Source of the DNA: Euglena gracilis
Lineage: Eukaryota > Euglenida > Euglenophyceae > Euglenales
Reading direction: 5' to 3'
NCBI GenBank assembly: GCA_039621445.1
Contig: CP154956.1
Coordinates: forward strand, 29,952,667 to 30,016,666
DNA: 64,000 nt
How positions within the stretch are numbered: position 1 is the stretch's first letter; each line of letters begins with the position of its first letter. The notes under the pieces were generated by a model that made no database searches, was not told the origin of the DNA, and worked only from the letters and a program-made list of their open reading frames with translations. Position numbers and translations under genes: made by a program. Below are positions 11,495-25,000 of this stretch, piece by piece.

Positions 11495-14136
11495 CAACCC
11501 TGCCCCTCCCAAAGAGAAGCTTCAGGCAGGTTGACCTCGCGTTCCCTTGGGGGTAGAGGAGGGTTCATGCAAGGGTGTAATTCAAGCGTATTCTGAACCG
11601 CCCGTCACACCAGGTGGGATGGGTGGTCCAGACCCCTCTCGTCAAGGGGGAGGTATGGGGGGCATCCTAAAGCTGGGGCGCGCTCCTTAAGTCAAAACCC
11701 CCTGGGTGGCACCCAGGACCCTCAAAAGGTCAAATTTGCATTCCGGAGCTTCGTGTTGTGCAACGTTTAGCATTTTTGACAGAATTTTATCAAAAATGCA
11801 CAAATTTTCCAAACAAGAGCCCAAAATCGCATTTTGAGCAGTTGAGGCATTTTTTTTCGGCCCGGTGTTTCATACCAGAAGTCCGTATCTTTGGCCATGC
11901 CACTGTTCGGGCGTGCCCCATCACCCCCACCTGCCTTTATGCAGGGGGGGGGAATGCGTTTCGCATTTTTTCGCATTTTTGCGCATTTTTTGCGCATTTT
12001 TTCAAATTTTCCAAAAATGCGCATTTTTGCGCATTTTTTCGCATTTTTTGCGCATTTTTTTCATTTTTTTCAGCGCATTTTTTTGCTTTTTGGCACATTT
12101 TTTCGTGATTTTCCAAAATTTTCGCATTTTTTGACCATTTTTGCAAAATTTTGCAAAATTTTGAAATTTTCGACTTTTTTTGAAACTTACATTTTCCTCA
12201 TTATTCTACATAATTTCTTCAAATTTGGTGCCATTTTTGCATGTTTTTGGGTAATTTTTGCATTTTCGTGATTTTTGCACATTTTTTCTCGGATTTTGCA
12301 CATTTTTGCGCATTTTTTCCAAAAATGCGCATTTTTTGCGCATTTTTTTGCGCATTTTTGCGCATTTTTGCGCATTTTTTCCAAGGCCGGGCGAGCGCAT
12401 TTCCCCCCCCCTGCTTTATGTAGCCCTGCCCCACCTCTCGGCAGGTGCCATCGCCACACCTCCGCGGGCCCATGCACAGCACCACCCCTATCTTTACCTA
12501 CCCATGACTCCCCCTCCCCTATTCAGCCCGGCTGCTCCCTTCCCCTTCCTTCCCCTTCCTTCCCCCTCTCCCCTCCCCAGCCAGCTGTCATGCGATCCTC
12601 TCTGGCGGCTTTGCTTATGTGCCGGCGGTCGCCAGGCGAATATTTTGCCCCTCTCCCCGGCCCCACCCTCTCCTGTTGTTGCTCTTCATCCTGGATTTCG
12701 AGTGCCTTGTTCCGTGCGTGTCTCTTGCCGTGGCCAAGCCTCTACTTAATCTTTTTCATGTTCTTTGTTCCATTTGCGTAAAGGAAGATGAGTTTTATTT
12801 GGGGGAGGTCAGGACCCAGCTTGAGTTTCTCAGTTTCTAGTTGCACGCCAGCCTTTCGCGTGTCTGTGTGTGGACCTTCCCCATTTTCTGGGGTTGGCAC
12901 AGGGGAAAGGCGATTTTGATTTTTTGATGGCCCTTCGACACATGGCGCCAAAGGTTTCATTCCCCGGGTTTGACCCCCGGGAAACGTGAAGCTCCCCAAA
13001 CGGTCCGCCACATTTCCTGTGGCAACGTGCCAGTGCCTGGGCGACAGGCCAACCCCTCCCACGCCAACTCCCAAAACAGTGAACGCTGCACACTGTGAGG
13101 ACCCGACCCAACTGCACCCCTCCTCCCCCACCGGGGCTGGTCTTCCTCCCCCTGGCCAGCCGCAGTGGAGGTCTGGTCGAGCAATTCCTGGGCCCAATCC
13201 TCACTGGCCCGCAGTAGGGCTGGGGGCACCCTGTGCTTGCCGTTTGAAGCTGTGCAGCACCGTGTGGAGAATTTTGAAGTGGGCTTCCAAAGGAGTGCCA
13301 CTTCGAGTGAAACGGACGGTTTGAAGACTCTGAAAGTCGTTGTAGACGAAAGAGAAAACAAAAAAGCAGGAGGACTTCCACCAGGGGCCAGTTGAATTCT
13401 GGGCCACATCACCCTTTATGTTGAGATTCTGTGACACATTCTTTTCTGTAGCAAATCCTGCATAATCCCGCATTATCGTGCATAATTTCGAGGTCAAAAT
13501 TGACCTAAAAAGCTTCGCCAGTTGCTTTTTTTTTGATTTTTTTGGGTTTCTTTTTCTGCACAATGGATGCTCTCCTTGATTTTATTCTGGCCAAATTTTG
13601 TTATTTCACAATTTTTTCTTTGGCTCATTAGTTTGCTTGGTCGGTGGGGGGAGATTAGGAGGTCAAGGAATTGTTGGTCAAACTCCGACCCCCCCCCCAA
13701 AATGACCTAAAGTACCCAAAAAATGCAATTCAGGGGGGGTCTGGGATCGGACCCCTCAGGGGGCGGTACCAGGTCGTCCCCCCTGGAACATTGTGGGGAA
13801 CATTATATGTATGGCTTATGTCTCTAACTGATACCCCCCAGATTTTGGAGTGTACCAGTTGGGCAGCAGGCATTGATTTGGCCCCCCTCACTTACATGCA
13901 AACTTGGCACCCATTTTGTCGGCATGCCACACAGTCTGCCGAAGTTCTTGATATGTGAATTTGGCCCCTCAAGGTTAGCCCCCGGCCTCACTTTCACTCA
14001 AAAGCCGAAGCCAGGAAGGAAACGAACTGCGTCCCACGCTGATGGATCGTGGTGCAGAAAGCCGCCCCCGTCTCTCCCACCACAGGGCCGCCGCTGTCCC
14101 CCGCTCCACCGGGCCTGCTCCCGCTGCTGCCATCCG
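11495..14136. other. Intergenic stretch between claudin-like and sideroflexin genes
   Basis: No recognised exon. It contains the inverted-repeat element at 11942-12413 and T-rich or C-rich low-complexity DNA. CACAG at 14081-14085, 51 bases upstream of the sideroflexin ATG, is a plausible spliced-leader trans-splice acceptor, since euglenid mRNAs are commonly trans-spliced. That use is inference. Confidence 0.4.
11942..12413. mobile_element. CAGGGG/CCCCTG inverted-repeat element, copy 1
   Basis: Ends are CAGGGG on the left and CCCCTG on the right, continuing as inverted AATGCG-type repeats. It is flanked by a perfect 7-bp direct repeat CTTTATG (11935-11941 and 12414-12420). The interior is an array of GCGCATTTTT units in alternating orientation, which accounts for the long Phe/His-rich open frames here. 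Copies 2 and 3 are at 31519 and 61026. Confidence 0.85.
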
Positions 14137-17100
14137 ATGTCGTGCCCCCCTTTTAGCCTCGACAAGCCGCGGTTCGATGCCAACCAGGCTCTTTTTTTTA
14201 AGGAGACCCCACGGTCACCCCCCAGGTGGTTGATATGAGGGCATTCTCAACCCCGGGCAGTGCTACATAACAGCCAACGGTCCTGGGGTTGTTTATGCTG
14301 CAGGCAGGCAGGCACCTCACGGCACTCGTTACCCCGCTGGGGGCTTTATAATGGCGCCTGATGCCGACACATTCCTGGGCCGCACGCTGCATTTCTTCGA
14401 CGTCACGGATATGCGGACCCGCACAGGCCCCCCTCTTTGGGCCTTGTCCTTCCTTCACTAGAAGAAAGGCCCACTCATCCTCCAATTTTACTTTTTTGCT
14501 CCGCTGCTTCTGAACATCTTGTCCCTCTTTCCTTGAAAAACTGTTTTTCCAGCAAATTGCAATGTGCTTCTTTCCGGATTATTATTGCAGGGAGGGGGAA
14601 GATATTCTGTTCCAGGATGAACCAAAATTACACCAAGATAACAGAAGAAAATTAAAACAAAAAAAACTGGAACGAACCAGAGCATTCTAAAAACTGCTCT
14701 GGTAATAAAAGTTGCAGCCTGACGTGGAAATTTTAGGAATCCAATGGGAAGCTATAGTTATTTTGTGGTTTTTAACCATACTTTCATCTTTTCTCCCAAT
14801 TTCGGCAAATTTTTTTTGGCAATTTTGGCCAATCTTGGCATCTGCATTCGGACGTGATTTCTCCCTAACACCGAAGTTTTTGTAACATATTTTTAGAAGT
14901 AGCATCTTCTCAAAATTACAAAATATTGCTTTTTTTGTTGGAAAAATTGAAAACTTCCACCAATGTGCCAAAATGAAAACAAATCCCCAGGATGTGTAAT
15001 TTCTCCCCTCCCCTCCAACAAATTTTTATCCGGAATGCCCGGAATAAACTCCGGAAGATTCCGAAATAAACCTGAATATTCAGAATAGTTTTTTTTTGGA
15101 TTACAATTTTTTGACAAACGGGAAGATCCTCCCCCTGATCATTGCTGGAGTGAACGGTTCAAATCTCACAGAAAAGATTGTGGTAAAATTCTGATGGTAT
15201 AGCAATATATTGTGAGGACTGCAGATCGTTACAGCGAAAGTCAAGAAACCCGATTGACAATAATCACGAATCATGAATTCTGCAAACTGTACAATTTTGA
15301 AATTTTTCTTTGAATAGGAGCGAGGCAGGGGAATTCAAAAAGAAGGAACACGTGGGTGATGGACACAACATTGGATCTCAAATGAAAAACCAAAAATGAA
15401 CCCTAAAATAAAGCTCTTGGCTTGTAAACAATCTGAAGGTATTGTGTTTTTATTTCTGTTTTTCAATATAAAAAAGGACGTTGCTTCGTTCTCGGAGTTC
15501 AAATTTTTTCTGCTATGGTTTTTCCCATTTGTTTTCCGTGTGTTTTTTTTTTGTGTTTTTATTCCTGTTGGTACAACAAGGTTGGTACAGATTGACCTCC
15601 GCATTCGCCGACCTAAGAGGTTTTATGGATGGGGGAATCCTCCCAAAAATAAAATTGAGAATTGGTTTATTTGCACTGGGCTTCAGTATTTGGTCAGAAA
15701 TCAACACCCTACCTTTCATCCCTTTTTTCTTCGACGTTTCTCCTTCCAGGTGTTCCCGGCATCCCAGCGTTTGAACCACCATGAATGGTGCCTTTGAGAT
15801 AGGTTTTTGGAGGGAAACCTTGCATTTTTTATAAAAAAAAGTGTTCACCCTCATATCATTTTCTGTCTTAATTCCTGTCTGCTATTCATTGGGGGTTTTA
15901 TGTTTCACACACACACACATGCACACACACATATACATATATAACGTAGATATGCATATATGTTTGCTTTTTTTTCTTTGCAGTCCATATATGTTTGAGG
16001 GCCATCATTTGCCAAGCCCACGTGCTGGGTCTTTAGGGGCCGCCACCAATCCCACGACAGGGAAGCGGGCGTGGCGTCCTACTTGTCAGCCGGCAGGAGC
16101 TGGAGCGCTGCAAGCAGCTGCTGGACGCCTTCAAGCAGAAAGGCATGCGCACTGCGGGAATATGTGTTGGTGCGTGCATATCCACACACATATGCACACA
16201 AGCGGCTTAAGCGGACGGATTCGCACTTAAGCTTTTTTTATGTCGATTTGCGCATTCGCGAAAATTTTCGAAATTTTGTATAACTGTGTGGCTCCGGGGG
16301 GTTTGAAAACAAGGTGACAAGAGTGAAAAAAATGCAGCAAAATTCTGTTTTTGGCGGTGTGATCCCTGGGACTTTGACCAAAAATGGTGTTTTTGGGGTG
16401 TCCGAAAATGAATTCCGTATGTCGAAATGTGTCCCCTGGGACCTTCCCCTCTGGAAGCGAAAAAAACACAAAAAGCGGCACAGGAACGGGACCTTTACTG
16501 CCCTTGTTGCTCTTTTCGGCTGTTTCCCTGGGTGAGCCCGAACTGCCAGCGGTGTGCGTCCTGGGTGTTTGCCGAACTGCTTTGCTTGCGGCGCCTTGCT
16601 GTGGTGTTTTTGGGTTGCAGGGTGAGGAAGGTAAGTGTGGGGTGTTTGGCAAGGGAAGCGCACAGGGGAAGAAATGGGGTCCGCAGGGAATGAAGGGGAC
16701 GGGTGTCTCCCACTCCACTTACACCCAGGATCTGCACAAAGAACCCAGCGGAAGAAGCCCAACCCTTGAAGGACAAAATTGTGTTTATTTGCGCAAATGG
16801 GCGCACAAACATAATTGTGTTGGTGCGCGCATTTGCTTCCTTCACCCAGTCCCCCCCGCTGTCGTCAAGTGGGTTGCCCGGGTGCGGTGCGGCTGCCTGG
16901 CAACTCAAGATGTGTGCTTCAAGGATTGGGCTTTGGCACCCATGGACTGACCCATCGATAAACGGCGTGACAAAGGGGCCATGACGGCGTGGACCAGAGG
17001 GCTGTCGAGATACCACCAAAAAGCGGCTTCATTTGGCCCTCCAACAGCTACTCTTAGTGGCTTCTGAATGGGTCCAACCCAAATGACCACACCGTCTCCT

Positions 17101-20100
17101 CCAGCACCTGGTATTAAGGTGCCGTTTCTGGTCCATTGACAGGTCCCACAAAAGGTGGAGACAGAGGATCTCCTGAAGGTGGGTGCGCAGCTACCCGATA
17201 ACGGTACACGTCCACCGGCACCGATTTTAGGATCCCAAGGGGCCCTTGCCACTGGCCTGCGGCCTGGGCTCCGCTGCTGCAGCCGCATCAGCTGCTGATG
17301 CTTCAGCACCCACCAGACCGGAATCGACCTCCCCGGTGCAACAACACCCAGCTTTAGCAGCCACGTTATACCCCACAACCGGGGCGTCAGATTGGGGGGA
17401 CGACGTGGTGCCAGTGCATGGCAACCGTCAGCCGGAGAGAGATAGCCCTCAAACACCCGTTATTTTGGGTGCAAGGAAGTGGTGAACTTTTACCACTCAA
17501 TTGGTTGATGAAAGCTGTGGGGCTTACTCCCCACAAATTATGCTCAAAAACTGGTATGTTTTACGTTTTCAAGGGGAAAATGGTGGAGAAAAAACCAGAA
17601 AATGGACTCCGGCCCGACGCATCCCAGGTATTTCAGGTGCCAAATTTTGACTTCTTATGACGCAGCACCGTTGCAGAAAAGGTATTTCAGGTAAACCCCC
17701 CTCCCAAATAACACCCCAAATACCCCCCCCCCAAAAGCACACCTCCCTCGGGGGGTCGATTTCGCCCAAATAACACCCCTCCTGTTTTCCTTTGTTTTCC
17801 ATGTAAAAAACAACACACACCCAAATAACACCCCCCCCCCCCTGGGGCCCCAGCTCGGGTGCCCAAATTACACACCGGGGGGGGGGGTGTTATTTGGGGG
17901 GTTTTACCAAATTTTGTCTTCTTGTAACACAGCACTGTTGCAGAAAATGGGTCGAACAGTCACAGGTCGTTGGACGTCATCAATTCATTCAGTCATTCAC
18001 TTGACTGCCAAACAAATGAGGCCAAAAACAACCGACCGTGTGTGCCGGGGAACAGCAGTACAACTGTATACACGTGAGGCAGGCAAATTTTGGCCAGTCA
18101 GATGCTGTGTTCCAGTGAACATTACACACTACCTCTCACCACAAATTACATCACCACATTAAGGTGGTGCAAATCAAGGGTTGGCACGAGGAATTGTGTT
18201 CGCCAGCCGTCACGGACGAGAAGATGGTGTTCCATAACTGATGTGTGTTTGTGCGCGCATTTGCGCGCACAAACAAACTTTGTCTGTGCGCGCTAAGGTC
18301 GCTCAAACACATTATTTTGAAGTTATTAATTAAATGTTCATTGGCGCAAATGCGCGCACCAACATAATTCTGTTTGTGCGCACAAATGCACGCACCAACA
18401 CGCCCATCACGTTCAAAAACCTCGTCGGGTCATGGCCATTATCAGTGTGCTTTAAACATGGACATGTTGTTCGTTCCAACCCATTTCACAAACCATCCCC
18501 ATCCCAGTTTTCCCCAAGATATTTGTGCGCGCATTTGCGCAAATGCACCCACAAACAAAATTTGTTTTTGCGCGCATTTGCGCCCACAAACGTGTCATTT
18601 TATCTTCAAAGTTTTGTGTTTTTTTGCGCAAATGCGCCCACAAACATAAATTTGTTTGTGCGCGCATTTGTGCAAATAAACACAAATCAGTTGCGTGATG
18701 GCTGGCTGACGTAGTGTGTAGTATGTGATCTGATAAGGCTCTGTGTATTCTCACGGGCAGCTGCAGTATCCAAGCCAGTTGCAGCAGCGCATCAGCACTT
18801 CCAAGTGCCGTAACATCGGGTGTGCGCTTCTCATCTGTTTGGCACACAAGAGCACCAATCTCACCCTCCGCCCCCTTCGCATCACGCGGTAAGCAACATC
18901 CGTACCAAACCACCTGGGGTTACATCCCCTCAACAATGGGTGTCACAGTTCGTAAACGGTTTTCCGAGTGTCAGTGTACAGGGTCCCAGAAATTTCGCAA
19001 AAATTGTGAATTTGCGCAAATGCGCCCATTTCAAAGAAAAAACCCTTAAGTGCGAATCCGGCCGCCTAAGAGCAGGTGCCATTCAGTGCTTCATGGTTTC
19101 TTGCCTGTGCATCCTGCATACGTGCCAAGTGCAATGATGATGATGGGGATGAGCATGATAATAACGATGGTGAGAGCTTTTGCAACAAAGCTTGTTGTAT
19201 GAGCTTTTGTGAACACCGTGTCGTACCCAGGTTCCCTCCCGGACGGCGTGACAGACGCGGACCTGTGGTACGCCCGGAAGGTGAAGGAGTCGATGGTGCA
19301 CCCGGACACTGGGGAGGTCCTCTTCCCCGCGTGGCGGTTCTCCGCCTTCGCCCCCGCCAACGTCGGCATCGTGGGGCTCATGCTGCTGCCGTCCACCGTG
19401 CTCAGCCCCTGGCGGTGTGCCCCGCGCCTCGGCGCAAGGCCCCTAATTAATACCGCTTTCAATTGGACAGTTGGTTAGAATTTCAGGGGGGGGGATCAAT
19501 TTCGGAGAGGAGCTATAAATTGAAGTTGTGTGTAAAAACTTGGCAGAAACGTCCTCATCGGATATGAGGAATTAATTAATGTTTTTGTCAAATGGCTGGT
19601 CGGGCCACAATCACAATTTGTCGGCCTGGTTCTGGAGTGCAGCATTTCTGTTTCCGTAAACCTCCGCCTAACAGCCGCCTGACGGTCTTAAAAAATATGA
19701 CCTTCAGCGATCCATCTGGTCGCCACATCACGTGCATCCCTTCCCACCCCAGGACGGTGGCGGTCCACTGGCTGAATCAGACGTACAACGCGGCGATGAA
19801 TTATGCCAACCGCAACGCCAGCAACCCGATCAGCAACCGGCTGCTGGCTGAGGTGTGAGCTGGGCAGTCCATATGCCCTGGCGTAGGTGTCCAGGCGGGT
19901 GGGCGGGCGTTTTTGTCTACTGAGCAGTTGCCGTTTGCTGTGTTGTGCATTCTTTTCCCCGTTGTTCGACGTCCCCAATTTGTTTGACATCTCTTCGGTC
20001 CGTAGTGCGGGGAGGTTTTTTTCCCTGACAGAGAGGGGGGGGGGTCGGTCTTGGACAAAGGGCCAGCCTTCGGCCGGCCAGGGGGGGTCTTATGTGGGGG

Positions 20101-22274
20101 GGCATGGTATTGCCGATTCTCCCGCGTGGAACCAATCCCGCCCGTGGACGTCTGCCCCGGCAGGCGTATGCCGGGGCTGTGGGCACGTCCGTCTCGATCG
20201 CCCTCGGCGCCACGTTCATCTTGCAAAAACTCCCGGAGACGGGGGACAGGCGTGCCGGGTAACTGTGGGCAGACGGTGTGCCCCGAGCCCCCACCGAGCC
20301 CACCCCCCGGGGCGGGCTCCCCCGAGGGTGGGCGAGTGGTTGGGTGCCGACCTGCGACCTGAAAAATAAACCTATGGTGCGCCTGCTGTTGGCGCTGGCG
20401 CTGGGGGTGCGGACCGCCCTGCCGTGGTTGGCGGTGGCGAGCGCCGGGGCGGCCAACGTGGCGCTGATCCGCCGCAACGAGCTCGTGACCGGCGTCAACG
20501 TCAGCGACAAAGAGGTGCAGCCCCCTCCCCCCCAATGGAAGCCACCTATCGCTGAAGTCTAAATCCCAGTGGAGGCGCCGGGGGGTTATTGAGATCTGGG
20601 GTAAATGGCCAAAACATTTTTCTTTCGAATGGATTACATTTTGAATGCCTAAAGAAGTTGAGTTCTTCATGATTTTTTTGATGTTTGGTCTCTTGAGATG
20701 AACAATTCAACCTTTGTCGCGTCTGTATAAAAGCTTGGGTCGCTGAAATTTGGATTTTGTGCTCCCTCGGTGGTTGCTTGAAGTTGGCGTTCGGTCATTC
20801 GGCCTTGTTACTCACATTGGTGGGTTATTGCGTCAGCTGGCAGGGATGGCTGGGCGGTGGGGGTGGTGGCCAGACAACCGGCCGACCTGACCCTCCCTGG
20901 ACAACCAGGATTTGCACTGACCCAGAGATGGACCTCCCCAGCCTACCCTCGCCGCCCAGGGCAACGTCTACGGCAAGTCGGTGGTGGCGGGGAAGTACGG
21001 GCTGGTGAAGTGTGCACTGGCTCGCGTGTTCTGGAACACTCCCATCATGGTGTGCCTTCCTCCCCACTGCGGCCTGTGTCAGCCCACCCACCCCCTGAAT
21101 CCAACACCCCGCCCCTTAATGCCAGCGGTGCATTGCATGCATTTCAGGCGTCAGGCCATTGAAATATATTTCTTTCCCGTGCTGAATTATTTCATAGGAC
21201 ACCCTGTTGGTCAATACGGCTCCAGCCTTCATTACTGCCAGATTTTCATTCCGTGTGTTCACGAAGGTTTCTTGTACTCTGTGTATTCAGGAATGCGTGT
21301 TCACGTGTCTTCCAAAAAGTCGCGTCATGCCAAGGCCCGTCGGCTCAAGTCAAGAGCAGGGATACATTTCTGAGGCTGAGTTATTCAAACCATTCAGAAT
21401 GAAGAAGTTCCGGTTAAGCTGCGACAGTGGACATGGCCACAACACATGGTGCGACCCAATCGTAGTCTTGTCCAACTATCAATCACAAATCTTAATCACA
21501 GTTTCTTGAGGATACCCCCGGGGGACGACTCCAGCCAACCAGCTGAAACAGGGTGGTGGCCAGAAAAATGGTGCTGGCAGGACCCACCCCCCCCCCCAGT
21601 GGGGGGGTCCAGCAGGGGTGGGTTACCGGCTGACAGGCTCGACCTCGCTGGCGCCCGAACAGACAAAAAAAGCCCAAATCCAGCTGTATTACATTTTCTC
21701 AGCCAAGATTTTGAGGTGAACCCCCCCAAAAAATGTTCCAATAATGACCATTTATTGCCATTTTTGATCCTTTTTTAAAAAAACTTTCATTCCAGCCCGG
21801 CTTTCCTGGGCTGCGAAAACTTTGTTACTGCTCGACCCCTGGTCTGCAGCCTGGCTGGGAGCTGCTGGTTGCAAAAAAGGTAGCCCCCCTGGTAGGGTGG
21901 GGTCTGGCTTGAAAAATTCCCTGACCCCATACCTCACATACACAGAAACTCCTTGGTGAACAAACAATTTTCGATAAACACCAAAATAGATGAGATGCTG
22001 AGTGCAAAGAAACGCAATGTATTTTCAAATAAAGGCATTGGTTGATGATACATTATTTTCAAATAATGAATTGATGCTGACACTTTATTGCTGGGACCTT
22101 AGAGGATTGTTGCTTCCTCCTTTGTGCCATACATTCAGGGCTGTGGTTCACTTTTCGCTCCTGCACCTGAATGAACGCCTGATTATTACTCCCTCCCTGT
22201 TTGGGCACACACACACACACACACACACACACCACACACCACACACCACACCACAACACACAAAATGCACACGA

Positions 22275-22321
<47 letters not shown>

Positions 22322-24946
22322 CGCGCGCACGCACACACACAACACACCACCACACACAACACATGCACACATGCATACACACACACACACGCACACTCAC
22401 AACAGACCACAACAGAACACGCACACTCACACAACACAACGCACACAGGTGCTGCCCCCGGTGCTCATGTCGTTCATCGGCCCACGGCTGCACAGCAGCC
22501 GGGCCCGCAACCTGGCGCAGCTCGGTGTCATCGGCGCTTGCCTTGTGGGCTTCATGCCCCCGTCCCTCGCCGTTTTCCCCCAACGTGACCGGGTCCTCCC
22601 CTTCCCCCACCTCTGCCTCTACCTGCATGGTTTGGGCCACCTTTGGTTCCCGATGGGAGGCCAGGGCAAAACGATGGGCAGTTTGTGACGTGGTTTCCTG
22701 CCTCGCAGACCAACACTTCTCCCCAGGGTCCGTCGATCCAGCAGACCCCCCCCCCTGCGGCTGCTTTAGCAACACATGGTGAGACCCTGCCATACACAGT
22801 CTCTCTTTGGTCTGCAGATCCCGGCGAAGTACCTGGAGGAGCAGTTCCACAACCTGCGAGACCAAAACGCCCAGAGACGGCGGGGTCCGGCTTCGGGTTG
22901 TGGACTGGGAAGCCTATGGTTTAGCCCGCCCAACATTTTGGAGCACTTTTTTTACATTTACATTTACGGAATCCAGTCAACTCTGACAGTGTTTTTTGTG
23001 CAGAAAATTTCTGAGTTGGTTTCCCTGTCACCCTGTTTTGGGCATTTTATCCGCTTTGCTTTGCTTTTTCTGCAGTTTTTTTTGTCAATTACGCTGTTTT
23101 CCACGTTTTTCTGCAATCCAGTTCAAACTCGTAAAAAAGATTTTTCTCTGATTTGCTCTTTTGAGCCCATTTTGCAACAGCGAGACCATTTCTTTCAGTT
23201 GTAATTTAATGTTCGGCACCACCATGTCAACCCATTTGCCCACAGTGGGCTGTGATTTGGATTTAGAACGGATGATTCTCATTAAAAAAAAAGCCTATCA
23301 TTTGATAACAATGAAAGACTCATCTAATTTTCAGCTTTCCAGAATTCTCGAATATCTCCACAAGGATGATGAAGTAAATTTCGGGGGGGGGATCTGGCTG
23401 CCAAAAAAAGTGGCATGGAAAAATTTGAGGAGCAAAATCCTGCCAAATATTTCCGTGAGATTTTGCCCGCAACCACCAGTCGTTTTCAAATTCGAAAATT
23501 TTCGAATTTTCCCTTTTTCGATGGATTTCAATTAGTAAATGTGCTCCGGTCTTTATATATTGCTGTCAATTGTCTGTGATTTTCACTCAGACCACATGCA
23601 ACAACTTTGTTTTGAGGTGTGGGACGTCTGCAATTTAAGATTTGAGGTTTGGGTTTGAATCGTGCGGTGAGGCTTCCAATGACTGATTTAATATGAGATT
23701 TAAATTCCTTGTGTTTATTTCTTTGCACGGTCTGCCAGTTTTTTTCCAAATGTTCTTCAAAATATTTCCAGACCATTTTGGCCAAAACTGCCAAATCCGT
23801 CTTCCAATTTTTTTCCCCCTCCAATCCCCCCCAAAGCTATTTTTTTTCAGTAAATTTGTTTTATTTTTTTTTTGCAGTTGCCAGCAGCATCCCTCGGAGG
23901 CAACTTCTTCGGGTGGTAATCGCTCTGACGAATTCCAGTTGTTCATTTTTGCAACAGAATTTTCCCCCCAATTGCAACAAGCAACAACAGATGGAACTCT
24001 ATTCAGGATAATTCAGCCTCTCTCTCAGAGCTGTGAGATTTCAGTTTTGCAAAATACGTTTGCACGGGCTTTCATAAGGGATGGGGGAAGGGAGGGTGCC
24101 CATTGCACAGCCCAAGATGTGGTGTGGTGCCCTCAGCCGGAACAGTGGCTGTAGTCACATCAGCAGCAATACGGTGCTTATGCCCAAAGTTAATTCTGTG
24201 TTCTCATCTTAGCAACTTCAGTTTACAGGCTGTGGCACGTTCCTCACAATGACCTCCCTCCCAAATAAAAGACCGCAGGGTATTTTTTTTCCCCGAAGTC
24301 CCAGCCCAACGGTGGTATTTATTTTGGGTGTCAACTCTTGAAAAGGGCCAAAATAACTATGTCACAGATCTGAAGAAGAATGCTTGAAGACATGGTGTGC
24401 ATTTGCCCAAGAAGAACCGTCTCTCAAAGAGTGGGGCTGAGAAAGCAGGGGAGGGGAAGCAGGCCTTTGCGACATTTGGCGGCAACACGTGCATAGTCAG
24501 ACCCTAGGGGGGCTATTATTTGGAGGGGGGGGGGATTTATTTGATGGGGTTGCTTGTCGGGCGGTGGTCTCTCTCACCAGGTGGTGTTGTGACTGAGCCA
24601 AACCACTTTTCGGGTCCTTCACCACCTGGTGGGTCAAAGCCTGGCATGTTCCAGCACTGTCTCACAGAAAGTAGACAGGAAGGGGTTCATTGGCAACACA
24701 ATCGACTTTCAGAAAGCAAGTTCACAGGAACCTGCAAACAGCACCCCCCTCCCACTTATAAAAATCACGAGGGTTTTAGGATCAGGTTTGGTTGGTCAGC
24801 CGAAGGGGCCAGTTTATGGGAGGGGGGGATTAAGTCAAGGAATTGTTGGTCAAAATCTGACTCCAAAAGAAATATGAAGTTTTAGATAAAGGTTTATATA
24901 TATACATATATACATATATATACATATATATGTATATATATGTATA

Positions 24947-25000
<54 letters not shown>

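Noticed and set aside
11865-12423. Phe/His/Ala-rich frames in both orientations
   Set aside because: Generated by GCGCATTTTT arrays inside the inverted-repeat element.
16745-16830. Possible origin or regulatory site from TGTTTATTTGCGCAAATGGG-type palindromes
   Set aside because: The motif recurs throughout elements A and B and is better explained as subterminal repeats of the mobile element.
22059-22865. 268-residue open frame on the - strand
   Set aside because: It runs over the CA microsatellite and antisense to sideroflexin exon 9; its composition is repeat-driven.
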